64,000 nt of DNA from Galbibacter sp038433465. Lineage in GTDB: Bacteria; Bacteroidota; Bacteroidia; Flavobacteriales; Flavobacteriaceae. The notes beneath the pieces were generated by a model, which was not told the origin of the DNA, did not search any database, and saw only the letters and a list, made by a program, of their open reading frames with translations. The stretch lies in assembly GCF_038433465.1 (NCBI RefSeq), contig NZ_JAESVF010000011.1, positions 1 to 64,000 on the forward strand, given 5' to 3'. The position numbers and the translations under genes are program-made. Shown piece after piece: positions 52,101 to 61,260 of this stretch. How positions within the stretch are numbered: position 1 is the stretch's first letter; every line of letters begins with the position of its first letter.

Positions 52101-54592
52101 CACCTTCTCAATCGTAATGCATTTGCAATCACCGAAACAGAGCTAAAACTCATTGCAAGAGCGGCAATCATAGGCGAGAGTAGTATTCCGAAGAAAGGGT
52201 ATAAAACTCCAGCTGCAATCGGGATTCCTAAGGTGTTATACACCAGTGCAAAAAATAAATTCTCACGGATGTTTTTCATTACTTTTTCACTTAAATTTCT
52301 CGCTTTTACGATGCCCTGTAAATCGCCTTTTACAAGAGTGACAGAAGCACTTTCAATGGCAACATCGGTTCCAGTTCCCATTGCAATCCCTACGTTGCTT
52401 TGCGCTAGGGCAGGAGCATCGTTAATTCCGTCGCCAGCCATAGCAACAATTTTTCCTTCTTGTTGCAGTTTTTCAACCACGTCGAGTTTATCTTTAGGTA
52501 GCATTTGTGCTTTAAAATTATCGAGTTGTAATTCGCTAGCAACTGCAATGGCTGTATTTTTGTTGTCCCCAGTCAACATAATAACTTCAATTCCGTGTTT
52601 TTGTAATTGCTGAATAGCTTCTTTGCTCGTTTGTTTAATTTTATCGGTAATTACAATTCCTCCAATCACTTTTTTGTCAACAGAAAGAAAAGAAACAGTA
52701 GCGCCCATTTTTTGATGTTTTAAGGCCTCTGATTGTATTTTTTCAGAAATAGATGCATCAAGCTGTTCCATTAGTTTTTCGTTCCCTAAACCGATGTTTT
52801 TACCATTTACGATCGCAGTTACACCTTTTCCGGTAATGGTTTGAAAGTTTTTTGATGCTAGGGGAGTAATCCCTTTTTCCTTCCCGTAGTTTAGCATTGC
52901 TTTAGCCAATGGGTGTTCGCTATGGTTGTTAACGGCTACAATGTATTTTAAAACTTCTTCTTCTGATGTATTTGCTTCCGCAGTAATAATTTTTTCTACG
53001 GAAGGTTTTCCTTCCGTAATCGTTCCAGTTTTGTCGATAATAAGCGTATTTACCTTTGCCATGGTCTCCAAAGTTTCTGCATTTTTTATCAAGATACCCA
53101 ATTGAGCCCCTTTTCCAACACCTACCATAACCGACATAGGCGTTGCTAAACCGAGTGCACACGGACAAGCAATTATCAAAACAGCAATGGCATTTACCAA
53201 GGCATACACATAGGGTGGTGTAGGACCAAAAATTGCCCAAAGGATAAAAGTGAGTACTGAAATAGCAATGACAATTGGAACAAAATATGAGGCTATTTTA
53301 TCGGCTAATTTTTGAATTGGAGCTTTACTGCGACTCGCATTGTTAACCATCGTGATGATTTGAGAGAGTAGGGTGTCGCTTCCTATTTTTTCGGCTTTCA
53401 TCAAAAACGACTGATTCTGATTTATAGTTCCGCCAATTACATTTTCGTCTTTTGATTTTGTTACAGGAATCGGTTCTCCTGTAATCATCGATTCGTCAAT
53501 ACTGCTTTCTCCGTCTGTAATAACACCATCAACTGGAATTTTTTCACCTGGCTTAACGCGTAAAATATCATCAGGAACAATAGTGTCTATCGCAACTTCT
53601 TCTTCATGTCCATCCACTACACGAATTGCTTTGTTGGGAGCTAGTTTGAGGAGTTCTTTTACGGCAGAATTGGTTTTACTATGTGCGCGCGCTTCCAGTA
53701 ATTGTCCGAATAAAACCAAGGTTAGAATGACAGTTGCCGATTCAAAATACATATGAACGGTTCCGCTTTCTGTTTTAAATTGTTCAGGGAATAAGTTCGG
53801 AAACAGCATCCCAAAAACGCTAAACAACCACGCGATTCCTGCACCAATCCCGATGAGGGTGAACATGTTTAAATGCCGTGTTTTAATCGATTTATAGGCG
53901 CGTTCAAAGAACATCCAAGTAGCCCAAAAAACTACAGGAATAGAAAGTGCAAATTGCACCCAATTCCAATATTTTAAAGGCATGAGTTTGTAAAGCGGAT
54001 TGTTTGGAATCATTTCCGACATGGCAATTATAAAAATTGGCAGTGTAAAAGCAACCGCTATCCAAAACTTGCGTTTGAGTGTATTATAGTTTTTTTCTTC
54101 GGAAGAAAGTTCGGGATTTTTGGCAACCAAATCCATTCCGCAAATCGGACAATCGCCGGGCTCGTCTTTTTCAACTTCTGGGTGCATAGGGCAGGTGTAG
54201 GTAGTTGCTTGAAAAGCGCTTGCTCGTTGTTCTTCCACCAAATCCATTCCGCAGACAGGGCAGTCGCCAGCTTTGTCATAAGTTTTGTCACCCTCGCAAT
54301 GCATCGGACAATAAAAAACACCCGTTCCTTGCCCTTTTGCTTCTTTCTTTTGTTGATGCGAATTGCAACACGATTTTTTTTCTTCGGCACTAATTGTGTA
54401 ATGTCCGCCATCGTTTTTAAGCGCTTCTTGAAACGTATCAATTGAGATATGAGTTTTCATGTCGATTTCAGCAGTAGCCGAACTTAAGTCGACAACAACC
54501 GAATTTACATCTTGCACAGTGGCTAATGTTTTTTCAACATGATTTTTACAACCATTGCAACTCATTCCTTGTATATGATATGTGTGTTTCAT
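52100..54592 (-). CDS. copA: copper-exporting P1B-type ATPase
   Basis: The 830-residue ATPase pumps Cu(I) out of the cytoplasm. From the N-terminus: an HMA domain (IQGMSCNGCKNHVEKTL, CxxC at about 11-14), two heavy-metal-binding domains (YCPMHCEGDK...CPVCGMDL and YTCPMHPEVEK...CPICGMDL, about 93-160), membrane segments, TGEPIPV in the actuator domain, the metal-site CPC in IIACPCALGLATP, the phosphorylated Asp in DKTGTIT, the HP motif NHSEHPLAKA and GDGINDAPALAQSNVGIAMG. The CPC motif and MSS-type C-terminal helix (ALAMSFSSVSVIANALRLRR) fit Cu+ export. It lies between the adaptor and DUF3347 genes. Confidence 0.96.
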   Translation of the reverse strand: MKHTYHIQGMSCNGCKNHVEKTLATVQDVNSVVVDLSSATAEIDMKTHISIDTFQEALKNDGGHYTISAEEKKSCCNSHQQKKEAKGQGTGVFYCPMHCEGDKTYDKAGDCPVCGMDLVEEQRASAFQATTYTCPMHPEVEKDEPGDCPICGMDLVAKNPELSSEEKNYNTLKRKFWIAVAFTLPIFIIAMSEMIPNNPLYKLMPLKYWNWVQFALSIPVVFWATWMFFERAYKSIKTRHLNMFTLIGIGAGIAWLFSVFGMLFPNLFPEQFKTESGTVHMYFESATVILTLVLFGQLLEARAHSKTNSAVKELLKLAPNKAIRVVDGHEEEVAIDTIVPDDILRVKPGEKIPVDGVITDGESSIDESMITGEPIPVTKSKDENVIGGTINQNQSFLMKAEKIGSDTLLSQIITMVNNASRSKAPIQKLADKIASYFVPIVIAISVLTFILWAIFGPTPPYVYALVNAIAVLIIACPCALGLATPMSVMVGVGKGAQLGILIKNAETLETMAKVNTLIIDKTGTITEGKPSVEKIITAEANTSEEEVLKYIVAVNNHSEHPLAKAMLNYGKEKGITPLASKNFQTITGKGVTAIVNGKNIGLGNEKLMEQLDASISEKIQSEALKHQKMGATVSFLSVDKKVIGGIVITDKIKQTSKEAIQQLQKHGIEVIMLTGDNKNTAIAVASELQLDNFKAQMLPKDKLDVVEKLQQEGKIVAMAGDGINDAPALAQSNVGIAMGTGTDVAIESASVTLVKGDLQGIVKARNLSEKVMKNIRENLFFALVYNTLGIPIAAGVLYPFFGILLSPMIAALAMSFSSVSVIANALRLRR

Positions 54593-54629
54593 TTTTTATT
54601 CGCATTTTTAATTATAACGATTTGTAATT

Positions 54630-54658
54630 AGCCTCTCGACTCCGCTCGAGGTGACAGT
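54630..54658 (+). repeat. dispersed repeat family 1, short core copy E1
   Basis: Only the half-element CTCTCGACTCCGCTCGAGG plus TGACAGT is present, itself an inverted repeat. Confidence 0.65.
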
Positions 54659-54715
54659 ATGAATTTTTCAATCTTTTAATTATTAAATCATTCAACTTTT
54701 TAATTCTGCATACGT

Positions 54716-54764
54716 GACCTCTCGACTCCGCCTGTCTGCCGACAAAGGCAGGCTCGAGGTGACA
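54716..54764 (+). repeat. dispersed repeat family 1, variant copy E2
   Basis: GACCTCTCGACTCCG, the insert CCTGTCTGCCGACAAAGGCA, then GGCTCGAGGTGACAGT. It differs from copy C by two bases in the parts compared by eye. Confidence 0.7.
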
Positions 54765-54864
54765 GTATGTATATTGTTGAAGCGTTGAAGCGTTGAAATG
54801 TTTAATCGTTTTAATCCTTCAATTTTTAAATTCTTAAATCATTCAATCTTTAAATAGTAATTTT

Positions 54865-54885
54865 AACTACCAACTACCAACTATC
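54865..54885. repeat. short heptanucleotide array overlapping the DUF3347 stop codon
   Basis: AACTACCAACTACCAACTAT has the same 7-bp unit as the array at copA, in a shorter run. The TAG stop of the DUF3347 gene is formed by the last CTA (54881-54883, minus strand). Confidence 0.75.
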
Positions 54886-55387
54886 TAATCACCTCTTTCA
54901 CCGTACCGCATTTCAGCATTTTTTCGCCAAAATAAGGATTGCTTACAGCTTCTTCTTTTGAAAACCAATAACCTCCTTCGTTATTAAAAGCCATAGGGCA
55001 ATATTGTTTGTAAATTTCACCTTGAGAAATATTGCTTTCTAAAAATGGTTGGATAGCCTCGGTAAGTTCAGAAAAAGCTTTGCGTTGTGTTTCAATGTCT
55101 TCACTCGTTGCTATTTCTTTGCTGAAGTTCGAAATATCCACATAATTATTACTGATGGTTTCAGATAGCATCTTCGCACCTTTTTTGGCCTCGCTCGCAT
55201 CGCCGTTGGTAAGCGCAGTTTTTACATGTGTGTAATGCTCAAAAGTTTTGTCGGCCAAATCGTTTTTAAACGCAATTGCTACAGCTTTTGTTTCTGTCGA
55301 TTTTGTGTTTGCATCTTTACAAGAAATAGCAAAAATTCCGATAGCGATTAACATACCGATTTGTGTACTAATTTTCATTTTTTTCAT
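54881..55387 (-). CDS. DUF3347 lipoprotein, putative periplasmic copper-binding protein
   Basis: The 168-residue protein has a lipoprotein signal (IGMLIAIGIFAISC, Cys at about 23). Its mature helical part (AIAFKNDLADKTFEHYTHVK, TALTNGDASEAKKGAKML) is the DUF3347 pattern. A C-terminal segment KQYCPMAFNNEGGYWFS, then NPYFGEKMLKCG, contains two Cys and several Met residues, apt for copper binding. The same CPMA...G.W.S...NPYFG..M..CG block occurs as a C-terminal extension of some CusB proteins, as I recall. It lies between the outer-membrane channel gene (12 bp upstream) and copA. A copper chaperone or sensor role is inferred. Confidence 0.88.
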   Translation of the reverse strand: MKKMKISTQIGMLIAIGIFAISCKDANTKSTETKAVAIAFKNDLADKTFEHYTHVKTALTNGDASEAKKGAKMLSETISNNYVDISNFSKEIATSEDIETQRKAFSELTEAIQPFLESNISQGEIYKQYCPMAFNNEGGYWFSKEEAVSNPYFGEKMLKCGTVKEVIR

Positions 55388-55399
55388 GATTTCTAAAAT

Positions 55400-56626
55400 T
55401 TAATTGTTTGTGATATAATTTATAATGGCACTTTGTAAATAATATTTTTGTACGCTTTCTATTTTATTGAGTTGTATGTTTAACTGAAGTTCTAAAATGT
55501 CTAATAAATCATTAAAATCGATGGTTTCGGTTTCGTAGTTTTTTATCAAGATTTCCTCTGCATTTTTAGCTTGCTCCAAATTTTTTAATTGTGTTTCATA
55601 GCTTATTCGAGCGTTGATTCTGTTTTTTAGCGCTGTGTCTAAATAGCTATTTAGCTGATTTATTTTTAGCGTTTTTTGAGCTTCAATTTCTTCTTGTTGT
55701 AATTTATTTTGTACAGTTTTAGAACGAATACTTTTATTAAAAATAGGAATAGAAACGGAAACCATGGGCATAAAAATATCTTTTCCGTTATCGAGCACAT
55801 CCATATCGGTACGTTCTGCAACATTGATGTAATCCAATCCGATACCCAAATTCGGACCATTACTTTTTTGATTGAGCAATTCGGCTTGCGTTACCGAATT
55901 GTACAAAGCGTCGTACTTTAGCAATTCAGGATGAAGGTCCAAGTTGATTGCTTGAATTTCTTTAGTTTCTGACGGAATTTCTATAGCTGATTTTACTTCT
56001 ACCACATTTTCTTTTTCGCGATTCAATAAGAAGTTAAACGAAGTTTGTTCCGCTAAAAATTCTTGTTCAAAAATTTGTCTTTTTTCATCCAATTCATTTT
56101 CACGAATTTGAAGTTGTAAAACTTTTACTGCTGACGTTTTTCCGACTTCTACACCTGTCAATGCAATTTGTTCGTAATGCTGAAGCAAATCGAGCTGTTC
56201 TTTTATTACCAATTGTTTTGCTTGAAGCGCATAAAGTTTGTAATACGATTCGGCTACCGAAAGTGTTAGTTTTCGCTTTGCAATAACAATATCAGTATAA
56301 GAAGCATCTGCTAAAGAATTGGTGTAATTTTCTCTCGCAGTGATGGTTCCAAACCAAGGGAGCATTTGCTTTGCCGAAAGTTTAAAGCGTTGCGGACCCG
56401 TACGGGTTTCGGGTTCGCTGACAAAATAACCCGCACTAAACTCTGTATTTCCTAGTGTTGCCGACTCGTTGGTTTTTTCTGCTGAAATTTGATGCTTCAA
56501 TTCAAAAGAATGTATCTCTGGATTGTTCTTTAAAGCTTCTTCGATATAATCGTTTAGATTTTGACTAAAGCCTAATATTCCGAAGAAAAGACAACCAAAA
56601 ATTAATATGTATTTTATGTAGTTCAT
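55400..56626 (-). CDS. TolC-family outer-membrane channel of the metal efflux system (CusC-like)
   Basis: The 408-residue outer-membrane factor has a signal peptide (YILIFGCLFFGILGFS, then QN), and the two tandem helical repeats of TolC proteins: LNDYIEEALKNNPEIHSFEL, VAESYYKLYALQAKQLVIKE and LQHYEQIALTGVEVGKTSAV in the first half; NLDLHPELLKYDALYNSVTQ, KTVQNKLQQEEIEAQKTLKI and EEILIKNYETETIDFNDLLD in the second. It would form the exit duct for the CusA/CusB-like pump. It lies ~255 bp downstream of cusA, with a repeat copy between, and 12 bp before the DUF3347 gene. Channel identity is secure; the partner is inferred from linkage. Confidence 0.9.
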   Translation of the reverse strand: MNYIKYILIFGCLFFGILGFSQNLNDYIEEALKNNPEIHSFELKHQISAEKTNESATLGNTEFSAGYFVSEPETRTGPQRFKLSAKQMLPWFGTITARENYTNSLADASYTDIVIAKRKLTLSVAESYYKLYALQAKQLVIKEQLDLLQHYEQIALTGVEVGKTSAVKVLQLQIRENELDEKRQIFEQEFLAEQTSFNFLLNREKENVVEVKSAIEIPSETKEIQAINLDLHPELLKYDALYNSVTQAELLNQKSNGPNLGIGLDYINVAERTDMDVLDNGKDIFMPMVSVSIPIFNKSIRSKTVQNKLQQEEIEAQKTLKINQLNSYLDTALKNRINARISYETQLKNLEQAKNAEEILIKNYETETIDFNDLLDILELQLNIQLNKIESVQKYYLQSAIINYITNN

Positions 56627-56652
56627 TGTTTATGGTTTCACGTTAAAAAAGT

Positions 56653-56799
56653 TATTGAATATCCGTAATGTATCATACAAACATTAAATGTCAGGTCGAG
56701 CGTAGTCGAGACCCTATTTAAAGCTGTTAAGCCAAATGACCTCTCGACTCCGCTCGAGGTGACAGTGCATTATGACAGATAGCGGACAATCATAAAAAA
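56653..56799 (+). repeat. dispersed palindromic repeat family 1, full copy F
   Basis: This 147-bp copy is nearly identical to 14662-14812, including both outer arms (TATTGAATATCCGTAATGTA and TATGACAGATAGCGGACAAT) and the TTAAGCCAAAT spacer. It sits between cusA and the TolC-like gene. Confidence 0.8.
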
Positions 56800-56840
56800 G
56801 TTAAACTACTTTGTTCTGTTTTTCAATTCAATACCTTTTA

Positions 56841-56903
56841 CACTTCTCACTTCTCACTTCTCACTTCTCACTTTTCACTTCTCACTTCTCACTTCTCACT
56901 TTT
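56841..56903. repeat. heptanucleotide array (CACTTCT)n overlapping the cusA stop codon
   Basis: Nine 7-bp units CACTTCT (two with C-to-T changes) run through the last codons and stop codon of cusA at 56882. The pump's final residues (VRSEK) are encoded by the array. Confidence 0.9.
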
Positions 56904-59900
56904 TTCACTTCCCTTTCTTTTCTCCATCCAAATAGTACAGGCACCACAAAAAGTGTAATAAGTGCAATAAGCATCCCTCCAAAACTTGGTATTGCCATCG
57001 GAATCATAATGTCGCTTCCTCTTCCTGTTGAAGTTAAAACAGGCAATAATGCTAAAAGTGTTGTTGCTGTTGTCATCAAACAAGGGCGAATTCGTTTTTC
57101 TCCTGCCTGTACTACGGCATTTCTAACTTCGAGAATTGTTTTGGGATTTTCTCGATTACATGTTTGTGTTAAATAAGTAGCCATCACTACGCCGTCGTCG
57201 GTTGCGATTCCGAATAAGGCGATAAAACCAACCCATACCGCAACACTTAGATTTATAGGGTGCATTTGGAATAGGGTTCGTAGGTTTTCTCCGAAGAAAG
57301 AAAAATTCATAAACCACGGCTGACCGTAAAGCCAAATTAGGATAAATCCACCTCCAAAAGCTACGGCAATTCCGCTAAATACCATCAATGACGTTGTAGC
57401 CGATTTAAACTGAAAATACAGAATCAAAAAGATAACAACAAGCACTAACGGAACTACAAAAGCTAAGGTTTTTTCGGCTCTTAATTGGTTTTCATAAGTG
57501 CCAGTAAATTGATAACTAATTCCTTCTGGCACTTTTATTTCGCCTGTTTCTATGTGTTTTAGGATGCTTTTTTGAGCATTTTCCACAACATTTACTTCAG
57601 CATAACCATCTGTTTTATCAAAGAGCACATAACCTACCAAAAAGGAATCTTCACTTTTAATCACTTGCGGTCCTCTTTCAAATCGGATGCTCGCCAACTC
57701 ACTAAGCGGTACAGGATTTCCGTTTTCCACAGGGATGTAAATTTGTGCTAAATCTGTAGTGGTAGCACGCAATTCTCTTGGATATCGCACACGAATATTA
57801 TAACGCTCTCTGCCTTCAACAGTTTTGCTTAGCACTTTTCCACCAATAGCGACTTCGAGGGTTTCTTGTACTTTTTCGATGGAAATTCCGTAGCGAATTA
57901 AATTTTCTCTGTTGATATCGATAAGCAGGTATGGTTTCCCAATAATTCTATCCGCAAACACAGCTTCTTTTTTTACTCCGTCGGTATGCTTTAAAATTTC
58001 TTCTAGTTGCACGCCAAAAGCCTCGATAGTTTTAAGGTCATTTCCTTTTATTTTAATTCCCATAGGCGCGCGCATTCCTGTTTGGAGCATTACTAGTCGG
58101 GTTTCGATAGGCTGTAATTTTGGTGCTGAAGTTACTCCAGGGAGTTTGGTAGCTTCTACAATTTCATTCCAAATATCGTCTGCCGAATTGATGTGATGTC
58201 GCCAATTTCTATAATACGCTCCATTATCATCAGGGATTAAATCAGTAGCACGAATAGTTGTTTTTTTATCTGAATACATGCCGTTTGCAACAAATTTTCC
58301 ATTTTTCAATTCAAATAATCCTTCCGAATTTACTTTAAAACGTTGAGGTTTTCCATTTTCATCTAAAATATATTCGGGTTTGTATTGAATGATATTTTCG
58401 TACATAGAAAGCGGTGCAGGGTCGATAGCCGAATTGGTACGACCAGCTTTTCCAACTACTGTTTCGATTTCGGGGATATTGGCAACGGCCATATCGAGTT
58501 GTTGTAATACACGTTTGTTTTCTTCAATTCCCGCATGCGGAAGCGAAGTGGGCATGAGCAAGAAGGTACCTTCATTTAAAGAAGGCATAAACTCTTTTCC
58601 AGTTCGAGCCATAATTAAAAACCCTAAAATGACAATGGTTGTTGGAATGGATAAAAACAGCAGTCGATTTTCCATTGCCCATCGAAGGATGCGTGTGTAA
58701 TAGGTATTAAAAAGTTTGAATACTCCTAAAAGTCCAAAACAAATAAGGGCAACAAAAATAAAATTAAGCATCCAATCTTCTTGAAATCCAAGCGGACGCC
58801 AATAAGAAGCTAACAACGCCGTGATAGTGAGAATTGTAATGCCAAATTGCAACCAATTTGTATGCTTTTCAGTAAGTATTTTTTTAAAAGCTAAGATGTT
58901 TACAATTCCGTAAGCAATTAGTGCAATACCGATGATGTATCCGAAAATTACAGCTGTAATTCCGATTCCGATACAAAGAATATGAAGTGCCAATAGCAAG
59001 TTATTCTTCAAATTTCTTTTTTTGAAGAGTACAGTTGCAAAAGGTGGAATTAAAAACAGAGCCACAAGAATGGATGCAGTTAATGCCATGGTTTTTGTAA
59101 AAGCCAATGGACGAAATAATTTTCCTTCGGCACCCACCATTGTAAACACAGGAATAAAACTAATAATGGTAGTCAGCACCGCCGTTACAATAGCTCCTGA
59201 AACTTCGGATGTAGCATTGTAAACAATGGTATTGATGGATGATTTATCTTCTGAAGTATCTAGATGACGAATGATGTTTTCGGACAGAATAACGCCCACA
59301 TCGACCATCGTACCAATAGCGATAGCAATTCCTGAAAGCGCTACAATATTGGCATCGACATTAAAAAGTTTCATAGCGATAAAAACCATGAGTACGGCCA
59401 CAGGAAGCAAGCCTGAAATTAAAATAGAAGCTCGCATGTTGAAGACCATGACCACAATGACCAACACAGTAACTAATATTTCGAGGGTTAGGGCTTCGTC
59501 TAACGTATGTAGCGTTTCGTTAATGAGAGTGCTTCGGTCGTAAAACGGTACAATGGTAAGTTTAGAAACCCGTCCATCTTGCAGTGTTTTACTGGGAAGT
59601 CCTGCACTTAACTCTTTAATTTTTTCTTTGACATTGGTGATAACTTCCATAGGATTGGCACCGTAGCGTGCCACAACAACACCGCCAACAACTTCGGCAC
59701 CTTCTTTATCGAGAATTCCTCTTCGGGCTTCGGGACCGAGAAAGACTTTTGCAACATCTTTTACTTTGATTGAAGTATAATCTTTAGCAGTGATAACAGC
59801 ATTTTCAATATCTGTAACCGACTTTACATACCCTAAGCCACGAACCAAATATTCTGCCTTATTGATTTCCAATGTTTGAGCGCCAATTTCTCGATTGCTA

Positions 59901-60589
59901 TTTTTGACAGCATTTACCAATTGCGATAAACTGATGTTGTATTGTCGCATGAGTTCTGGGTCGATATCAATTTGATATTCTTGTACAAAACCTCCAATTG
60001 AAGCAACTTCAGAAACTCCCCTAGCACTTGCAATACCATATTTTACGTAATAATCTTGGATGCTTCTGAGCTCATTTAAATCCCAAGCTCCTGTTACATT
60101 ACCGTTTTCGTCTCTTCCTTCCAGCGTGTACCAAAACAATTGTCCGAGTCCAGTAGCGTCAGGGCCAAGTGCGGGGTTCACATCCGAAGGAAGTAAATTA
60201 TTAGGAAGGGAATTAAGCTTTTCTAAAATTCGACTTCGACTCCAATAAAAGTCAACATCTTCTTCAAAAATGATATAAATGTTTGAGAGTCCAAACATAG
60301 ATGAACTACGGATGGTTTTAACTCCTGGAATTCCTAAAAGGGCAGAGGTAAGTGGGTACGTAATTTGGTCTTCAATATCTTGTGGAGACCTTCCGTTCCA
60401 TTCGGTGGAGACAATTTGCTGGTTTTCGCCAATATCTGGAATAGCATCTACTGCCACAGGATTATTTGGAATAAAACCAGTGTCCCAATTAAAAGGCGCA
60501 TTGATGAGTCCCCACCCCACAAAGAGCAGGAGTAATAAAACGGCTACGAGTTTATTTTCAATTAAAAATTTGATGCTTTTATTGAGCAT
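56882..60589 (-). CDS. cusA: CusA-type heavy-metal RND efflux pump
   Basis: The 1235-residue inner-membrane RND pump expels Cu(I)/Ag(I) through the CusB/CusC-like partners. Diagnostic parts: AVDAIPDIGENQQIVSTEWN near the start, GPDATGLGQLFWYTLEG, the membrane-embedded LSGIAIAIGTMVDVGVILSE with acidic proton-relay residues, Met-rich VMLQTGMRAPMGIKIKG, and GIATDDGVVMATYLTQTC. E. coli CusA has 1047 residues. The extra length is largely an insert of about four membrane-like segments at roughly residues 525-625, between the two RND halves. The C-terminal codons lie in a heptanucleotide array. CusA (HME4) type is clear from the CusA-specific GQLFWY block. Confidence 0.95.
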   Translation of the reverse strand: MLNKSIKFLIENKLVAVLLLLLFVGWGLINAPFNWDTGFIPNNPVAVDAIPDIGENQQIVSTEWNGRSPQDIEDQITYPLTSALLGIPGVKTIRSSSMFGLSNIYIIFEEDVDFYWSRSRILEKLNSLPNNLLPSDVNPALGPDATGLGQLFWYTLEGRDENGNVTGAWDLNELRSIQDYYVKYGIASARGVSEVASIGGFVQEYQIDIDPELMRQYNISLSQLVNAVKNSNREIGAQTLEINKAEYLVRGLGYVKSVTDIENAVITAKDYTSIKVKDVAKVFLGPEARRGILDKEGAEVVGGVVVARYGANPMEVITNVKEKIKELSAGLPSKTLQDGRVSKLTIVPFYDRSTLINETLHTLDEALTLEILVTVLVIVVMVFNMRASILISGLLPVAVLMVFIAMKLFNVDANIVALSGIAIAIGTMVDVGVILSENIIRHLDTSEDKSSINTIVYNATSEVSGAIVTAVLTTIISFIPVFTMVGAEGKLFRPLAFTKTMALTASILVALFLIPPFATVLFKKRNLKNNLLLALHILCIGIGITAVIFGYIIGIALIAYGIVNILAFKKILTEKHTNWLQFGITILTITALLASYWRPLGFQEDWMLNFIFVALICFGLLGVFKLFNTYYTRILRWAMENRLLFLSIPTTIVILGFLIMARTGKEFMPSLNEGTFLLMPTSLPHAGIEENKRVLQQLDMAVANIPEIETVVGKAGRTNSAIDPAPLSMYENIIQYKPEYILDENGKPQRFKVNSEGLFELKNGKFVANGMYSDKKTTIRATDLIPDDNGAYYRNWRHHINSADDIWNEIVEATKLPGVTSAPKLQPIETRLVMLQTGMRAPMGIKIKGNDLKTIEAFGVQLEEILKHTDGVKKEAVFADRIIGKPYLLIDINRENLIRYGISIEKVQETLEVAIGGKVLSKTVEGRERYNIRVRYPRELRATTTDLAQIYIPVENGNPVPLSELASIRFERGPQVIKSEDSFLVGYVLFDKTDGYAEVNVVENAQKSILKHIETGEIKVPEGISYQFTGTYENQLRAEKTLAFVVPLVLVVIFLILYFQFKSATTSLMVFSGIAVAFGGGFILIWLYGQPWFMNFSFFGENLRTLFQMHPINLSVAVWVGFIALFGIATDDGVVMATYLTQTCNRENPKTILEVRNAVVQAGEKRIRPCLMTTATTLLALLPVLTSTGRGSDIMIPMAIPSFGGMLIALITLFVVPVLFGWRKEREVKKVRSEK

Positions 60590-60686
60590 TTTTGATTCAG
60601 TTTAAACAATAAAAATCTTTAAAAATATGAGTTTAAAGCACAAACAATTGCTTGGCTTTTTATCAAGAAATAATTGTTTAAAAAAA

Positions 60687-61100
60687 TCAAATAAGGAAAG
60701 TACTGTTTTCCAGTTGTATTTCGGAAATCAGTAGGGGTGGAGTATAATTTTTAAAAGGAATAATGTTTTCTTCTAAGCCTTCAAAAACATTGATGAATGA
60801 AAATACATACGAAACTAATAAAGTTTGTTGGTGAAAGCTTAATTTTTCAAATGAAGATTTAAGCTCTGTTTGTCCTTCTACAACCAAATGTTCATCTGTA
60901 CAACAGTGACTTTTTGAAATTTTTTCAGTAGAAGTAGTATCATTTTGCATTTCCATACCACAATCTTTGGCGGGTTTTAAAAATGCAACATCGACCAATT
61001 CACTTCCGCAATAATGCATATCAACAGTAAACGACATGGTAGAAAAAAGGACTACCATGGCCATTAAAAGTGTTGAAATATTTCGTAAAACTGTTTTCAT
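60687..61100 (-). CDS. HYC_CC_PP family small exported protein
   Basis: The 137-residue protein counts from ATG 61100; the frame also has an ATG at 61112, but that overlaps a predicted -7 box (TAATTTTG, 61117-61110 on the minus strand), so the inner start is preferred. Features: signal segment (LLMAMVVLFSTMSFTV), then HYCG (the 'HYC'), KSHCC (the 'CC') and FKNYTPPLL (the 'PP'), which name this small Bacteroidota family. Conserved Cys/His suggest metal binding. It lies ~97 bp before cusA on the same strand, so it probably starts the copper operon. Function is unknown. Confidence 0.82.
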   Translation of the reverse strand: MKTVLRNISTLLMAMVVLFSTMSFTVDMHYCGSELVDVAFLKPAKDCGMEMQNDTTSTEKISKSHCCTDEHLVVEGQTELKSSFEKLSFHQQTLLVSYVFSFINVFEGLEENIIPFKNYTPPLLISEIQLENSTFLI

Positions 61101-61140
61101 ATGCAATCGCAAAATTAAGAAAAAAATATGAAAATCGTTT

Positions 61141-61170
61141 TTTGTTAACTTAATTTTAATGCTACTTTTG
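61141..61170 (+). promoter_or_regulatory. promoter of the DUF6660/czcA-like unit
   Basis: TTTG (61141-61144) and TACTTTTG (61163-61170) are separated by 18 bp, close to the Bacteroidota -33/-7 arrangement, and lie ~90 bp before the DUF6660 start. Confidence 0.6.
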
Positions 61171-61260
61171 TAGTGAATGGTATTTGCAACCGACTGATAA
61201 AGTGTGGTCTAAGTTTTTTAGTCAGAGTAAATTATTACAATTATTGAAAGCGCATTGATT

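Noticed and set aside
52929..53240. A Cys- and Tyr-rich 103-codon frame inside copA
   Set aside because: It is an alternative frame of the ATPase, whose own frame holds the CPC and DKTGT motifs across this stretch.
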